From Acidobacteriota bacterium (GTDB lineage: Bacteria > Acidobacteriota > Terriglobia > Terriglobales > Acidobacteriaceae): 55,424 nt of DNA. The notes under the pieces are model-generated. The model saw only the letters and a list, made by a program, of their open reading frames with translations. It ran no database searches and was not told the origin of the DNA. The DNA is taken from NCBI GenBank assembly GCA_031296105.1, contig JARLGJ010000025.1, positions 1 through 55,424 of the forward strand, given 5' to 3'. The stretch's first letter is position 1, and every line of letters starts with the position of its first letter. This document shows positions 17,151 through 26,169 of this stretch, in pieces. A program made the position numbers and the translations under genes.

Positions 17151-17755
17151 GCGTAGTTTTGCGGCGGCGCTGGCTGTGGATCATGGCAGCCGCGCTGCTT
17201 ACCATTTACATCGTTTTCTTTGCCGTAACCTGTGCCCGCATTGCCGCGCAGTCGCAGCGCGACGAGGCGCACGCGGCCGACGCGATTGTTGTGTTCGGCG
17301 CGGCGGAATATTTCGGCAAGCCGTCGCCGGTGTACCGGGCACGGCTGGACCATGCCTACGAACTCTACATGCAGGGGCTGGCGCCAGTGGTGATCACTAC
17401 CGGGGGCAGCGGCGGCGAAGAAAGTTTTACCGAAGGCGCGGTGGGACGGGATTACCTGATCTCGCTGGGCATTCCGGACGCTCACATGATCGCCGAAACG
17501 CAGAGTGACAACAGCGCGGAGAGCGCCGAGCGCATCGGGCGCATTATGGCCACCAACAACATGCACTCGTGCATCGCGGTCAGCGACCCGTACCACGAAT
17601 ACCGCATCAAGCGTCTGCTGCAGGCGCAGGGACGCCAGGTGTACACGTCGCCGCGGCGCAACGAGTTCGATCCCGGACTGGCGGAACGGCAGACGCGCAT
17701 TGTGCGCGAGGCCTTGAGCTACACGCTATGGCGTTTGCACGTGTTTCACCGTTAA
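17147..17755 (+). CDS. YdcF-family protein (DUF218, SanA/ElyC-like)
   Basis: The 202-residue protein has one N-terminal membrane helix (about residues 11-30) and a periplasmic DUF218 domain. Typical segments are ADAIVVFGAAEYFGKPSPVY, RLDHAYELYMQGLAPVVITT with TGGSGGEE, and AVSDPYHEYRIKRLLQAQG. Members such as ElyC and SanA affect envelope integrity and carrier-lipid metabolism, but the biochemical activity is unsettled. It overlaps tsaC by four bases, so co-translation is likely. Confidence 0.88.
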   Translation: MSVVLRRRWLWIMAAALLTIYIVFFAVTCARIAAQSQRDEAHAADAIVVFGAAEYFGKPSPVYRARLDHAYELYMQGLAPVVITTGGSGGEESFTEGAVGRDYLISLGIPDAHMIAETQSDNSAESAERIGRIMATNNMHSCIAVSDPYHEYRIKRLLQAQGRQVYTSPRRNEFDPGLAERQTRIVREALSYTLWRLHVFHR

Positions 17756-17864
17756 GAGACCGCACGGCTGGCGCAAAAAACAGTTCGCGCCGCGGCGTGA
17801 CGGGCATCACAGAGCGGGCGCGGGGCGGCATTTTAGGATTAGAGAGAGTAAGCAGGAGGAAAGC

Positions 17865-18020
17865 ATGGCGTATCAACCGGGAACCGAAGCTCCCAAGACA
17901 GGGATTTACTGGTGCAGCGTGTGCAAGCTGCCGGCGCAGTTCAAAGAAGGCGAGAAGCTGCCCACTTGCACGAATCTGTGCGGCCGCGGCAAGTGGGAGT
18001 TTGTGAAGGAGCAGAAGTAG
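17865..18020 (+). CDS. 51-residue zinc-ribbon-like protein, YjzC-like
   Basis: This small gene encodes a protein starting MAYQPGTEAPKTGIYWC. It has a strong ribosome site, AGGAGG at 17854-17859, and is followed by an intrinsic terminator. Four cysteines form two pairs, CSVC and CTNLC, around the segment KLPAQFKEGEKLPT. The PG-x-x-AP-x-x-G-x-Y opening and the F-x-x-GE-x-x-P-T segment resemble YjzC-type small proteins, here with added metal-binding cysteines. Zinc binding is inferred from the spacing; the function is unknown. It lies 110 bases after the YdcF gene and may have its own promoter. Confidence 0.75.
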   Translation: MAYQPGTEAPKTGIYWCSVCKLPAQFKEGEKLPTCTNLCGRGKWEFVKEQK

Positions 18021-18057
18021 CTCCGGGCAACGTTCCGAAAGTTCAAGTAACAAAAGC

Positions 18058-18083
18058 AGGCCGGAGCCATTCCGGCCTTTTCT
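18058..18083 (+). terminator. Intrinsic terminator after the YjzC-like gene
   Basis: The stem AGGCCGGA/TCCGGCCT (18058-18065 with 18071-18078) has a 5-base loop and is followed by TTTTCT. Confidence 0.85.
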
Positions 18084-18316
18084 ATTGGGCGCGCGGCGGA
18101 CACAGGGCGGCCGCCCAACCTTGGGCCTATCACGAAAGATTCACGGCGGCGACATCATCCGGCAACACGGAAATCCTAAAGTTCGAACTGTTCCCCGCAC
18201 GCGGCACAAAGGCGGGCCAGAGGAACGCAAAGAATTTCCTGTGCTGTTCCTCCTCGGCTGCCCTCGAACCTGTGGGCGGCCGCTTTTTTGTGGGAACACG
18301 AGCGGCAGGATTGCGC

Positions 18317-18356
18317 GCAAAAGTTTAAGGCACGACCGAAGCCGCGCCTTAAACTT
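18317..18356 (-). terminator. Intrinsic terminator of the macA-ATPase operon
   Basis: An 11-bp perfect stem, AAGTTTAAGGC (18321-18331) with GCCTTAAACTT (18346-18356), is followed by T residues on the minus strand. It lies about 100 bases past the ATPase stop and shows that no further gene belongs to this operon. Confidence 0.75.
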
Positions 18357-18367
18357 GATTGGAGATT

Positions 18368-18406
18368 CCCACCCTATCGCGCAAACAGCGCGCGATAAGG
18401 GTGGGG
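18368..18406. repeat. Palindromic repeat, CCCACCCTTATCGC family, copy 1
   Basis: The arms are CCCACCCTATCGCGC (18368-18382) and GCGCGATAAGGGTGGGG (18390-18406). One T is missing from the left arm compared with the copy at 31237-31276. It lies at a convergent junction and lacks a T-tract on either side. Confidence 0.8.
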
Positions 18407-18458
18407 CCACCGAGGTTGGTTCTTACTTTGCAACCTTGCAACTCTGAAACCTTGAAAC

Positions 18459-19208
18459 CTATTTCTTCGCCCTTGCCGTCTTTTCGTCGCCGGCCACTTT
18501 GCCGTCGCGGATGTGGATGATGCGGTGCGCGTACTCGGCAATGTCGTGCTCGTGGGTGACGAGGACGATGGTGTTGCCGCGCGATTGCAGCTCGTCGAAC
18601 AGGGCCATGATCTCCACGCTGGTCTTGGAGTCCAGGTTGCCCGTGGGCTCGTCGGCCAGGATGATGGAAGGCCGGTTGATGAGCGCGCGGGCGATGGCGA
18701 CGCGCTGGCGCTGGCCGCCGGAGAGCTCGTTGGGCTTGTGATTCATGCGCTCTTCCATGCCCACGGAAGTTAGGGCCTGGCGGGCGCGCTCCAGGCGCTC
18801 GGCGCTGGGAATGCCGGCGTAGATCAAAGGCAGTTCGACGTTGTGCAGGGCGCTGGCGCGGGCCAGCAGATTGAAGGTCTGGAAGACGAAGCCGATTTCC
18901 TTGTTGCGAATGTGCGCCAGGTCGTCGTCTTCCAGCTCGCTCACGAGTTGGCCGTTGAGCCAATAGACGCCGCCGGTGGGCGTATCCAGACAGCCGATGA
19001 GGTTCATCAGCGTGGACTTGCCGGAGCCGGAGGGCCCCATGATGGCCACGTACTCGTTGCGGTTGATGGAGATGTCCACGCCGCTGAGCGCGTTGACTTG
19101 CTGCTCGCTGCCCATGTCGTAGGTCTTCCACAAATCGCGGGTGCAGATGACCGTTTCCGCGGGAGGCGGCACCAGATTCTGTTCAAGATTATCGGTCTGC
19201 GTTGCCAT
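18459..19208 (-). CDS. ABC transporter ATP-binding protein, MacB/LolD type
   Basis: This is the ATPase of a type VII (MacB/LolCDE-like) ABC system. The 249 residues include Walker [10 protein letters not shown] at 58-66, the Q-loop region FVFQTFNLL, signature [15 protein letters not shown], Walker [14 protein letters not shown] and the H-loop VLVTHEHD. The GNLDSKT string after Walker B is characteristic of the MacB/LolD/FtsE group. The domain stands alone, not fused to a permease as in MacB, and no FtsX-like permease gene follows. It lies 13 bases after the MacA-like gene, with AGGGAGAG before its ATG. Confidence 0.93.
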   Translation of the reverse strand: MATQTDNLEQNLVPPPAETVICTRDLWKTYDMGSEQQVNALSGVDISINRNEYVAIMGPSGSGKSTLMNLIGCLDTPTGGVYWLNGQLVSELEDDDLAHIRNKEIGFVFQTFNLLARASALHNVELPLIYAGIPSAERLERARQALTSVGMEERMNHKPNELSGGQRQRVAIARALINRPSIILADEPTGNLDSKTSVEIMALFDELQSRGNTIVLVTHEHDIAEYAHRIIHIRDGKVAGDEKTARAKK

Positions 19209-19221
19209 GCGTCTCTCCCTG

Positions 19222-20607
19222 CTAGTTCTCGTCGTCCTTCTTGGGCGCGGTGTTGTTGACCTTGACGGTGGTATCCGGCTTGAGCGTGCGCAGCACCTTG
19301 TAACTGCCGGTCACAATCTCGTCGCCTTCCTTCAACCCATCGGTCACTTCGATGTCGGTGGTGCCGGTAATGCCGGTCTGCACGGGGACGAACTGCGCTT
19401 TGCCGCCGCGGACCACGAAGACGCCTTGCACTTCCTCCTTGGCGGCCTTCAGATCCTCGGGCTTTTCCGCGGCCTGCACCGCACTCTTGTCCTTGCCCTT
19501 GGACTTGGGAACAAGATCGCCCTTCTGGCGGATGGTGAGCGCCTGAATCGGAATGGAGAGCGCGTTCTGCTTGGTGTTGGTGGTGATCTTGGCCGTGGCC
19601 GAAAGTCCCGGGCGCAGACCTTCGGGCACTTCGCTCAGGGTGACGACCACCTTGAAGTCCTTGGCCTCCTGCGTGCCGCCGGTGGACTGCGAGGTGGACA
19701 CGCCGGTGGAGCGCAGCAGGGCGTTGTTACCGATCTCGGTGACGGTGCCCTTGAACTTCTTCTTGGGAATGGCGTCGATGCTGACTTCGACCGGCTGGCC
19801 GACCTTGACGTTGACGATGTCGGTCTCATCCACCTTGACTTCGGCGGTGATGACCGAGGTATCGGCCAGGGTCATAAGGGTTGAGCCCTGCGCGTTCTGG
19901 ATGCCGACGACCACCGACTCGCCTTCGCGGACAGGAAGGTTGGTGACCACGCCATCAAAGGGCGCGCGGTATTCGGTTTTGCTGAGCACGTCGTCGTTGT
20001 GCACGAGCTGGGCGCGCTGTACGGCGATGCGGCGATCGTAAGCGGCGGCCGAGGCCTTGGCCTGCGCGATCCTGGCCTTGGCCTGCTCCACACCGCTAAC
20101 CGCGGCCTCGTAGGCATTCTTGGCCGCATCGTAATCCTTGCGGGCGATGAGCTGATCCTTGAAGAGTCCCTCGGCACGCTGCCAGTCGAAGCGCTTCTGT
20201 TCGAGGTCGGCCTTGGCGCGGTCGAGGTCGGCGACGTTGGTGTTGAGGGTGGCCTGTCCGGCAGCGAAATCGGCTTCGGCGGCCCGCAGAGAGGCCTGCG
20301 TGGCATTAACGTCGGCGGTGGCCTGCACGTTTTCCAACTGGGCCAGCAACTGGCCCCTAGTCACGTGGTCGCCTTCCTTGACATAGAGTTTGACGATCTT
20401 GCCGTAAGCGTTGGCTCCGACGTTCACAAAAGTCTTGGGACGGATTTCGCCGGAGGCCGTGACCTGGGAGACCAGATCCTCACGACCGACCTTGCCGGTC
20501 TGCACCTCGACGATACCCTTGCGGCTTTGCTGAATGCTGAAGAAGACGATGCCGCCCAACAGCACCAGGCCGCCAATTCCAAGCGAAACTTTCTTCCAGG
20601 TTTTCAT
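19222..20607 (-). CDS. MacA-like periplasmic adaptor (HlyD/RND-type membrane fusion protein)
   Basis: The adaptor connects an inner-membrane ABC transporter to an outer-membrane channel. The 461-residue protein has an N-terminal anchor (residues 9-26), a lipoyl/barrel segment [20 protein letters not shown] with [17 protein letters not shown], and a long alpha-helical hairpin of Ala/Lys/Asp repeats (about 95-190). The second lipoyl half follows as [20 protein letters not shown], then a beta-barrel and a membrane-proximal domain. ATG 20607 has GAGGA just upstream; the frame is open to 20919 but codes no signal sequence there. Only the ATPase gene follows, so the permease partner is elsewhere. 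Confidence 0.92.
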   Translation of the reverse strand: MKTWKKVSLGIGGLVLLGGIVFFSIQQSRKGIVEVQTGKVGREDLVSQVTASGEIRPKTFVNVGANAYGKIVKLYVKEGDHVTRGQLLAQLENVQATADVNATQASLRAAEADFAAGQATLNTNVADLDRAKADLEQKRFDWQRAEGLFKDQLIARKDYDAAKNAYEAAVSGVEQAKARIAQAKASAAAYDRRIAVQRAQLVHNDDVLSKTEYRAPFDGVVTNLPVREGESVVVGIQNAQGSTLMTLADTSVITAEVKVDETDIVNVKVGQPVEVSIDAIPKKKFKGTVTEIGNNALLRSTGVSTSQSTGGTQEAKDFKVVVTLSEVPEGLRPGLSATAKITTNTKQNALSIPIQALTIRQKGDLVPKSKGKDKSAVQAAEKPEDLKAAKEEVQGVFVVRGGKAQFVPVQTGITGTTDIEVTDGLKEGDEIVTGSYKVLRTLKPDTTVKVNNTAPKKDDEN

Positions 20608-21007
20608 GAGTCCTCGCTCGCGCCCGCGCCCGCGGGGAAAAATGCTCGACCGCAGTCCGGCAGAAACCTCCGCGGCTATGGAATAGATACGCGAAGGGCA
20701 AAAGGAAAGTTCCGCCAGGCTGTCAAAATCGGCAGGCGGTGGCGGGAATTTCGAATTCGCGGCCCGGCGGCCAAAGTAAGAGCTCCGATGGCACGCACCG
20801 ATTGTAAACCAGCCGGGCATGGAACCGGGCGGGCCGCACGGCGCCGGTTTCTGACTGGCCTGGGTTATGGCAAACTCCCGCAAAAGATTGGTCCAAGGGA
20901 GGATATTGCCGATTGCCATCCTGGGACGGTGACGGGACAGCCTTGCCTTGCCAAGGTTGAAAACTTACAATCTGGGGAGCCTTCTTCTGATCAGGAGCGA
21001 ATGTTTG
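20608..21007. other. Divergent intergenic region, macA-like and GWxTD genes
   Basis: This 400-base region contains the promoter of the GWxTD gene (20943-20971). On the minus strand a TTGACA occurs (20721-20726 as its complement), but no good -10 follows at the right distance, so the promoter of the macA-like gene is unresolved. Confidence 0.45.
20943..20971 (+). promoter_or_regulatory. Sigma-70 promoter of the GWxTD gene
   Basis: TTGCCT (20943-20948) and TACAAT (20966-20971) are separated by 17 bases. Transcription would start about 30 bases before the chosen ATG 21008, which excludes the longer reading frame from 20948. Confidence 0.65.
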
Positions 21008-22729
21008 ATGCGGTTATCTTCCCTGCGCCGTGCCGTCCCGTTAGTTCTCGCCCTTAGCTTATTGGCAATTCCAACCCTGGCCCAAAGCTCTCAGGAGGAA
21101 CGTGACGAAGGCACTTCATTAAAGAATCTGCCCAAGGCATCGAAGAAGGAAGCTCCCGCGGAGCCGAAGGAACTGACTCCGGAAGAAAAGAAGGAACGCC
21201 TGCGCAGCTTCAAGACCGAGGTCGGCAAGACCTACCGGAACTGGCTGGACCAGGACGTACGCTACATTATTTCGCCGGAAGAAGAGCAGGCGTTCAAGCT
21301 GCTGAGCACGGACGAAGAGCGCGACGCGTTCATCGAATCGTTCTGGCTGCGGCGCGATCCCACGCCGGACACGCCGGAAAATGAGTTCCGGGAAGAACAC
21401 TACCGCCGCATCCAGTACGCGAACGAACACTTCTCCGCCGGCGTGGCGGGCTGGCGCACGGACCGCGGCCGCATCTACATTGTGTGGGGTGCGCCGGACG
21501 AGATCGATTCGCACCCCTCGGGCGGCACCTATCAGCGTGAGATGTCGGAAGGCGGCGGCACCACCTCCACCTTCCCCTTCGAGCGGTGGCGCTATCGCTA
21601 CCTGGAGGGCATCGGCAACGAGGTCATCATCGAATTTGTGGACTCCTGCCAGTGCAACGAGTACCGCATATCTCTGGACCCGAATGAGAAGGACGCTCTG
21701 CTGCACACGCCGGGCGGCGGCCAGACCATGTCGGAGCAGATGGGCCACGGCAACCGGGCCGACCGCATGATGGGCACTCCGGGCGGAACCGATCCCTTTG
21801 GCGCAAATACCGGCTCCAAGCAGTTTGACGCCATCGAACGCTACGCCAAGTTGAATACGCCGCCGCCAGTCAAGTTCAAGGACCTGGAAGAAAAGGTCAA
21901 CACCAAGCTGCGCTATAACCTGATGCCCTTCGACCTGCGCACGGACTTTGTGCGGGTGACGGCCGATACGGACCTGGTGCCGATCACCATCCAGATCAAG
22001 GCGAAGGACATGACGTTCGTGCAGAAGGACGGCATTCAACGCGCCTCGGTGAACATCTTCGGGCGCATCTCGACCATCACCGGACGCGTGGCCGCGACCT
22101 TCGAGGACACGGTGGGCATGGACGAGCCCAACGACCTGCTGGAACAGGCGCTGAAGACCACGCAACTGTATTGGAAGGCGATCCCGCTGCGCCCCGGCAT
22201 GTACAAGCTGGACCTGGCGGTGAAGGACGTGAACGGCGACCGCGTGGGAACCCTGTCCAAGTCAATTCCGGTGCCGGAGTTCGACGAGGAAAAGCTCTCG
22301 GCTTCGTCGCTGATTCTGGCGGACCTGCTGGAGCGAGTGCCGGCCAAGAACGTGGGCACGGGCAGCTTCATCATCGGCGATACCAAGGTGCGTCCGCGGG
22401 TGGATGCCTCCAACGGCAAGCCGGCCAGCTTTAGGCGCGACCAGAAGCTGAACGTCTTTTTGCAGGTGTACAACCTGCAAATGGATCAACAGGCCAAGCG
22501 CACCAAGGGCACCATCAACTACGACGTGATGAACATCCAGACGAACAAAAGCGTGCTGCACGCCGAGGAAGCGACGGCGGCCTATGGCAATACGGGCGAT
22601 CAGATCACGATCGAAAAGAGCATGCCACTAGCCAATCTGGAGCCTGGGCTATATAGTCTCAAGATCACGGTTCAGGACGACGTCTCGAAGCAGACGATTA
22701 GCCCCTCGGCCCGCTTCCAGGTCGAATAG
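21008..22729 (+). CDS. GWxTD domain-containing exported protein
   Basis: The 573-residue protein has a signal peptide (MRLSSLRRAVPLVLALSLLA, cleavage near AQ at residue 26) and a Lys/Glu-rich linker. The GWxTD domain follows, with ISPEEEQAFKLLSTDEERDA, FIESFWLRRDPTPDTPENEF and the naming motif GWRTD at residues 148-152, then GRIYIVWGAPDEID. The C-terminal half is beta-rich (about 300-573), with LYWKAIPLRPGMYKLDLAVKD and LEPGLYSLKITVQD. The family is common in Acidobacteriota and some other diderms and has no established function. ATG 21008 follows AGGAG at 20994-20998. Confidence 0.92.
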   Translation: MRLSSLRRAVPLVLALSLLAIPTLAQSSQEERDEGTSLKNLPKASKKEAPAEPKELTPEEKKERLRSFKTEVGKTYRNWLDQDVRYIISPEEEQAFKLLSTDEERDAFIESFWLRRDPTPDTPENEFREEHYRRIQYANEHFSAGVAGWRTDRGRIYIVWGAPDEIDSHPSGGTYQREMSEGGGTTSTFPFERWRYRYLEGIGNEVIIEFVDSCQCNEYRISLDPNEKDALLHTPGGGQTMSEQMGHGNRADRMMGTPGGTDPFGANTGSKQFDAIERYAKLNTPPPVKFKDLEEKVNTKLRYNLMPFDLRTDFVRVTADTDLVPITIQIKAKDMTFVQKDGIQRASVNIFGRISTITGRVAATFEDTVGMDEPNDLLEQALKTTQLYWKAIPLRPGMYKLDLAVKDVNGDRVGTLSKSIPVPEFDEEKLSASSLILADLLERVPAKNVGTGSFIIGDTKVRPRVDASNGKPASFRRDQKLNVFLQVYNLQMDQQAKRTKGTINYDVMNIQTNKSVLHAEEATAAYGNTGDQITIEKSMPLANLEPGLYSLKITVQDDVSKQTISPSARFQVE

Positions 22730-22845
22730 GCTAGAATGATGGGATTCCCGCCGCGCCCGGGAGGTCTCTGGGCGCGGCATGGCAGTTCACTTCGGTCAGG
22801 CCTGCATCGCCTGCCGGCAACGGCCCCCGCCGTTCGGAGGCAACC

Positions 22846-24540
22846 ATGATGCACAAGATCGGAATTCTAGCCACGCTTTTGCTGGCCTGCACCATGTCCT
22901 CGGCCGCCGTGTCCCCGGGAGGCATTGCGGGCGTGGTGCGCGACAGCTCGGGCCGTCCGCAACTGGGCGCAATGGTCGAACTGATCTCCAGCGCCTCTTC
23001 CAAATCCATTACCGTGCTGACCGATGGCAAAGGATCGTTCAGCCTGACGGGGCTGCTTCCCGGCCTTTATACGGTGAGGGTTTCCGCCCCCAGCTTCCTG
23101 CCCACCATCCGCGAGAGCATACGCGTGCAGCCCGGAGCCAGCGTGCTGCTGCACATGACGCTGAGCACGCTGTTTGAAGCGATTCAACTGGTGCCGCGGC
23201 AGCGCGGCGCAACCACCAGCGACGACGACTGGCGCTGGGCGCTGCGCTCAATGGCGAACCGGCCCATTCTGCGGCTGACCGGCAATAAACCCCTGGTGGT
23301 GGTAGAGCACGGCGAGCGCGAGAGCGACGCGGTGCTGAAGGCGCGAGTGAGCTTCCTCTCCGGCGGCGATCCCGACGCGGGCGGCACCTCGAGCACGAAC
23401 TTCCAGGTGGAGCGCTCGATGTTCGGAACGGTGGATTCGCGCTTCTCGCTGAACGGCGGCGTGAACAGCAACGCGTCGAGTCCGAACGCGGTGATCCGCG
23501 CGGCGTACTCGCGCGAGATGCCGGACGGCTCGTTCCCCGAGATTGCAATTTCGGCGAAGCACTTTGCCACCATGAATCCCGATCAGCCGGCGATTCAGGC
23601 GCTGGCAATCTCGGTGGCCAACACGATGACCTTCGGCGAGCGGCTGGAACTGGACTACGGCAATGAGTCGCAGATGGTGCAGTTCCGTACCCGCGCCACC
23701 AGCTTCCGTCCGCACGCCACCGTGAGCTACCACGCAGGGGAGAACACCACCTTCCAGTATGGCTACACCACCAGCGTTCCCACCTTGCGGGCGGACAAGG
23801 GCTTCGACACGGCCCCGGCCGACCTGAGCGAAACCAATCCGCGGGTGACGGTGACGCCCTTCGGCGGACAGCACGTGGAGATGGACATTCACCACGAGGT
23901 TTCGGTTTCGCAACGCCTGGGCAAGCACAAAATACAGGTAGCGGCCTACTCGGACCGCATCCACAATGTGGCACTGAACGGCGTGGGGCAGACCTACACG
24001 GCTGACAGCAACGCACTGATCGGCGGTCCGTACTCGGGCATTTTTACGTATAACGGCGGCAATCTGAGGACCGAAGGCGTGCGCGGAGTGTACTCGTATT
24101 CGCTGGCACGCGGATTGAATGCGACGCTGGATTACGGCTTTGGCGGCGTGCTGACGGCGCCGGAAGGGCTGCTGACGGTCAACCAGACCTCGACCTCGCT
24201 GCTGAACGTGAAGCGCCACTCGGCGGCCGCCAAACTGAGCGGCACGGTGCCCAAGACCAGGACCAGGGTGATTGGCAGCTATCGCTGGCTGAGCGGCAGC
24301 GCGCTGACGCCGGTGGATATGTTCAACGCCTCGGCGGGGCAGGCCGATCCCTATTTGAGCTTCTTCCTGCGTCAGCCAATTCCGGCCTCGCGACTGCTGC
24401 CCAACGGACTGGAGGCGCTGATCGACGTGCGCAACCTGCTGGCGCAGGGCTACCGTCCGGTGCTGAGTAACGACGGCTCCACGGTGTACCTGGTGCAGGG
24501 CACTAGGGTGATCCGAGCGGGCGTGAGTTACAACTTCTAA
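22846..24540 (+). CDS. Carboxypeptidase-regulatory-domain protein with outer-membrane barrel
   Basis: The 564-residue precursor has a signal peptide ending near SSAAVS. A carboxypeptidase-regulatory-like beta-sandwich follows (about residues 25-105: GGIAGVVRDSSGRPQLGAMV, LPGLYTVRVSAPSFLP). The remainder is a long beta-strand-rich region typical of a TonB-dependent-receptor-like barrel, ending GVSYNF with the terminal aromatic residue expected of outer-membrane proteins. It is shorter than true TonB receptors, and no plug domain or TonB box was recognised. GGAGG precedes ATG 22846. Neighbourhood with the GWxTD gene suggests an envelope role. Confidence 0.78.
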   Translation: MMHKIGILATLLLACTMSSAAVSPGGIAGVVRDSSGRPQLGAMVELISSASSKSITVLTDGKGSFSLTGLLPGLYTVRVSAPSFLPTIRESIRVQPGASVLLHMTLSTLFEAIQLVPRQRGATTSDDDWRWALRSMANRPILRLTGNKPLVVVEHGERESDAVLKARVSFLSGGDPDAGGTSSTNFQVERSMFGTVDSRFSLNGGVNSNASSPNAVIRAAYSREMPDGSFPEIAISAKHFATMNPDQPAIQALAISVANTMTFGERLELDYGNESQMVQFRTRATSFRPHATVSYHAGENTTFQYGYTTSVPTLRADKGFDTAPADLSETNPRVTVTPFGGQHVEMDIHHEVSVSQRLGKHKIQVAAYSDRIHNVALNGVGQTYTADSNALIGGPYSGIFTYNGGNLRTEGVRGVYSYSLARGLNATLDYGFGGVLTAPEGLLTVNQTSTSLLNVKRHSAAAKLSGTVPKTRTRVIGSYRWLSGSALTPVDMFNASAGQADPYLSFFLRQPIPASRLLPNGLEALIDVRNLLAQGYRPVLSNDGSTVYLVQGTRVIRAGVSYNF

Positions 24541-24558
24541 GTGTTTCCGGATATATTC

Positions 24559-24589
24559 AGGCCGTGGGCAGGGCGCTCACGGCCTTTTT
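24559..24589 (+). terminator. Intrinsic terminator after the barrel protein gene
   Basis: The stem AGGCCGTG/CACGGCCT (24559-24566 with 24578-24585) is followed by TTTTT. It begins 19 bases after the stop codon. Confidence 0.85.
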
Positions 24590-24615
24590 GCGCGGAAGGC
24601 GCGCCGCAGGGCGGA

Positions 24616-24804
24616 CTAATCGTAGCGGCGGGAGTTGGCATCCTCGGGCAGATATTCGCAGGCCTCGCGGCACTCCAGGCAGTAGTAGCAGCCGTCACTG
24701 ACCAGGCGGACGTCGTGCTCACCCTGGCAGATGTAGCAGTACTTATCGCAGATGCAGCGCTCTTCTACTTTGTCGCAAACGGCGCAATGGAATCGTTCGG
24801 CCAT
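24616..24804 (-). CDS. 62-residue ten-cysteine protein
   Basis: This small protein begins MAERFHCAVCDKVEERCICD and contains ten cysteines at about residues 7, 10, 17, 19, 23, 26, 39, 42, 45 and 49, arranged mostly as C-x-x-C pairs (CAVC, CYIC, CYYC). This suggests two or three zinc sites, or a zinc-ribbon/RING-like fold, with an acidic C-terminus. The high cysteine density and the absence of a competing gene on the other strand make it a credible gene. The ribosome site is weak. I do not recognise the family; the function is unknown. Confidence 0.65.
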   Translation of the reverse strand: MAERFHCAVCDKVEERCICDKYCYICQGEHDVRLVSDGCYYCLECREACEYLPEDANSRRYD

Positions 24805-24953
24805 AGGCGAACTTTACCGCGCCGCGCGCCCCGGCGCAACATGACGGCGGTACCGGGGCCGATTGCCTCGTTTGGCCGCCGCGTGATAGTTTCAAGTGTT
24901 TGGCTGGCCCGCCTGTGGCCGTAGTAGGATTCCTTTGCCCCGAGGTGGCTCGC

Positions 24954-26114
24954 TTGTCCGTGGAAAATACACCTGCTTCGATTCGCAAGACCGCTCTGAA
25001 TAGCGCGCACCGCCAGCTTGGCGCGCGCATGGTGGACTTCAACGGCTGGGACATGCCGGTGGAATATCCCGCCAACGCGCAAAAACCCGTGGGCGGCCTC
25101 ATTGCCGAGCACATGATCGTGCGCACTTCGGTGGGGCTGTTCGACGTCAGCCACATGGGCGACATACGTGTTAGCGGCCCGCAGGCGCTGGCCGCGGTGC
25201 AGCAGATGACCTTCAACGACGCGGCCAAGCTGGCCATCGGCCAGGCGCAATACTCTGCCCTGCTCTATCCCTCGGGCGGCTTTGTGGATGACGTTATCGT
25301 GCATCGCCTGGGCGAGGAAGATTACCTGCTGGTGATCAACGCCGGCACGCGCGAAAAGGATTACCAGTGGGTGCGCGAAGCGGCCCAGGAATTCGACTGC
25401 ACGGTGGAGGACCTCAGCGACCGTTACACGCAGATCGCCATCCAGGGCCCGAACGGCTGGCGCACCCTGCAAAAGCTGACCGATGCCGACCTGACGCAGG
25501 TGAAGTTCTACTGGTTCACCCACGGCACCGTCTGCGGACTGCCCAACACCTTGATTGCGCGCACCGGCTACACCGCCGAAGACGGATTTGAGATTTACAT
25601 TCCCAGCGACGAAGCCACCAGCATTCGCGTGTGGAACGAGCTGCTGGAGGCGGGCAAGGAGTTCGGCGTGCTGCCCTGCGGACTGGGTGCGCGCAACACG
25701 CTGCGGCTGGAAGGCGCGCTCTCGCTGTACGGCCACGAAATCAGCGACACCATCACTCCCTGGGAGGCGCGGCTGGACCGCTTCCTGAAGATGGACAAAG
25801 GCGAGTTCATTGGACGCGGCGCGCTGGCGGCGCAGAAAGAGCGCGGCCTGGAGCGCATTCTTGTGGGCTTGGAGGCCGTGGAGCGCGGCATTCCGCGCGA
25901 CGGCTACAAGGTGCTGGACGCGAATGGCACGGAAGTGGGGTATGTCACCAGCGGATCGCCCGCGCCGTTCCTGAAAAAGAACATCGCGCTGGCCTACGTG
26001 CCGCCGGCGCTGGCCGCCGAAGGAGCCGAAGTTGGAGTGGCCGTGCGCAGCCAGGTGGTAAAGTGCCGCGTAGTGCCCACGCCTTTCTACAAACGCCCGC
26101 GGGTGAAGGCGTAA
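24954..26114 (+). CDS. gcvT: GcvT, aminomethyltransferase (glycine cleavage T-protein)
   Basis: GcvT transfers the methylene unit from aminomethyl-lipoyl GcvH to tetrahydrofolate and releases ammonia. The protein has MVDFNGWDMPVEY, LFDVSHMGDIRVSGP, DDVIVHRLGEEDYLLVINAG, ARTGYTAEDGFEIYIP, LPCGLGARNTLRLEGALSLY and GYVTSGSPAPFLKKNIALAY, covering both folate-binding domains. The start is uncertain: TTG 24954 lies six bases after GAGGTG and is chosen (386 residues); GTG 24960 is the alternative, and the frame is open to 24900. It leads the gcvT-gcvH-gcvPA-gcvPB series. Confidence 0.94.
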   Translation: MSVENTPASIRKTALNSAHRQLGARMVDFNGWDMPVEYPANAQKPVGGLIAEHMIVRTSVGLFDVSHMGDIRVSGPQALAAVQQMTFNDAAKLAIGQAQYSALLYPSGGFVDDVIVHRLGEEDYLLVINAGTREKDYQWVREAAQEFDCTVEDLSDRYTQIAIQGPNGWRTLQKLTDADLTQVKFYWFTHGTVCGLPNTLIARTGYTAEDGFEIYIPSDEATSIRVWNELLEAGKEFGVLPCGLGARNTLRLEGALSLYGHEISDTITPWEARLDRFLKMDKGEFIGRGALAAQKERGLERILVGLEAVERGIPRDGYKVLDANGTEVGYVTSGSPAPFLKKNIALAYVPPALAAEGAEVGVAVRSQVVKCRVVPTPFYKRPRVKA

Positions 26115-26169
26115 AATAAACTTCGTTTATTTCAGCTTTTTCCCATTGCAGTTTGCTACGGAGATTGAG

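Larger units (their letters stand above)
18021..18458. other. Convergent intergenic region with terminators and a palindromic repeat
   Basis: Between the small Cys-rich gene (plus) and the ABC ATPase (minus) lie a terminator for each strand (18058-18083 and 18317-18356) and a long palindromic repeat (18368-18406). Nothing recognisable is seen in 18084-18316. Confidence 0.6.

Noticed and set aside
24805..24953. Possible glycine riboswitch upstream of gcvT
   Set aside because: The space is short and I see none of the conserved glycine-aptamer core segments.
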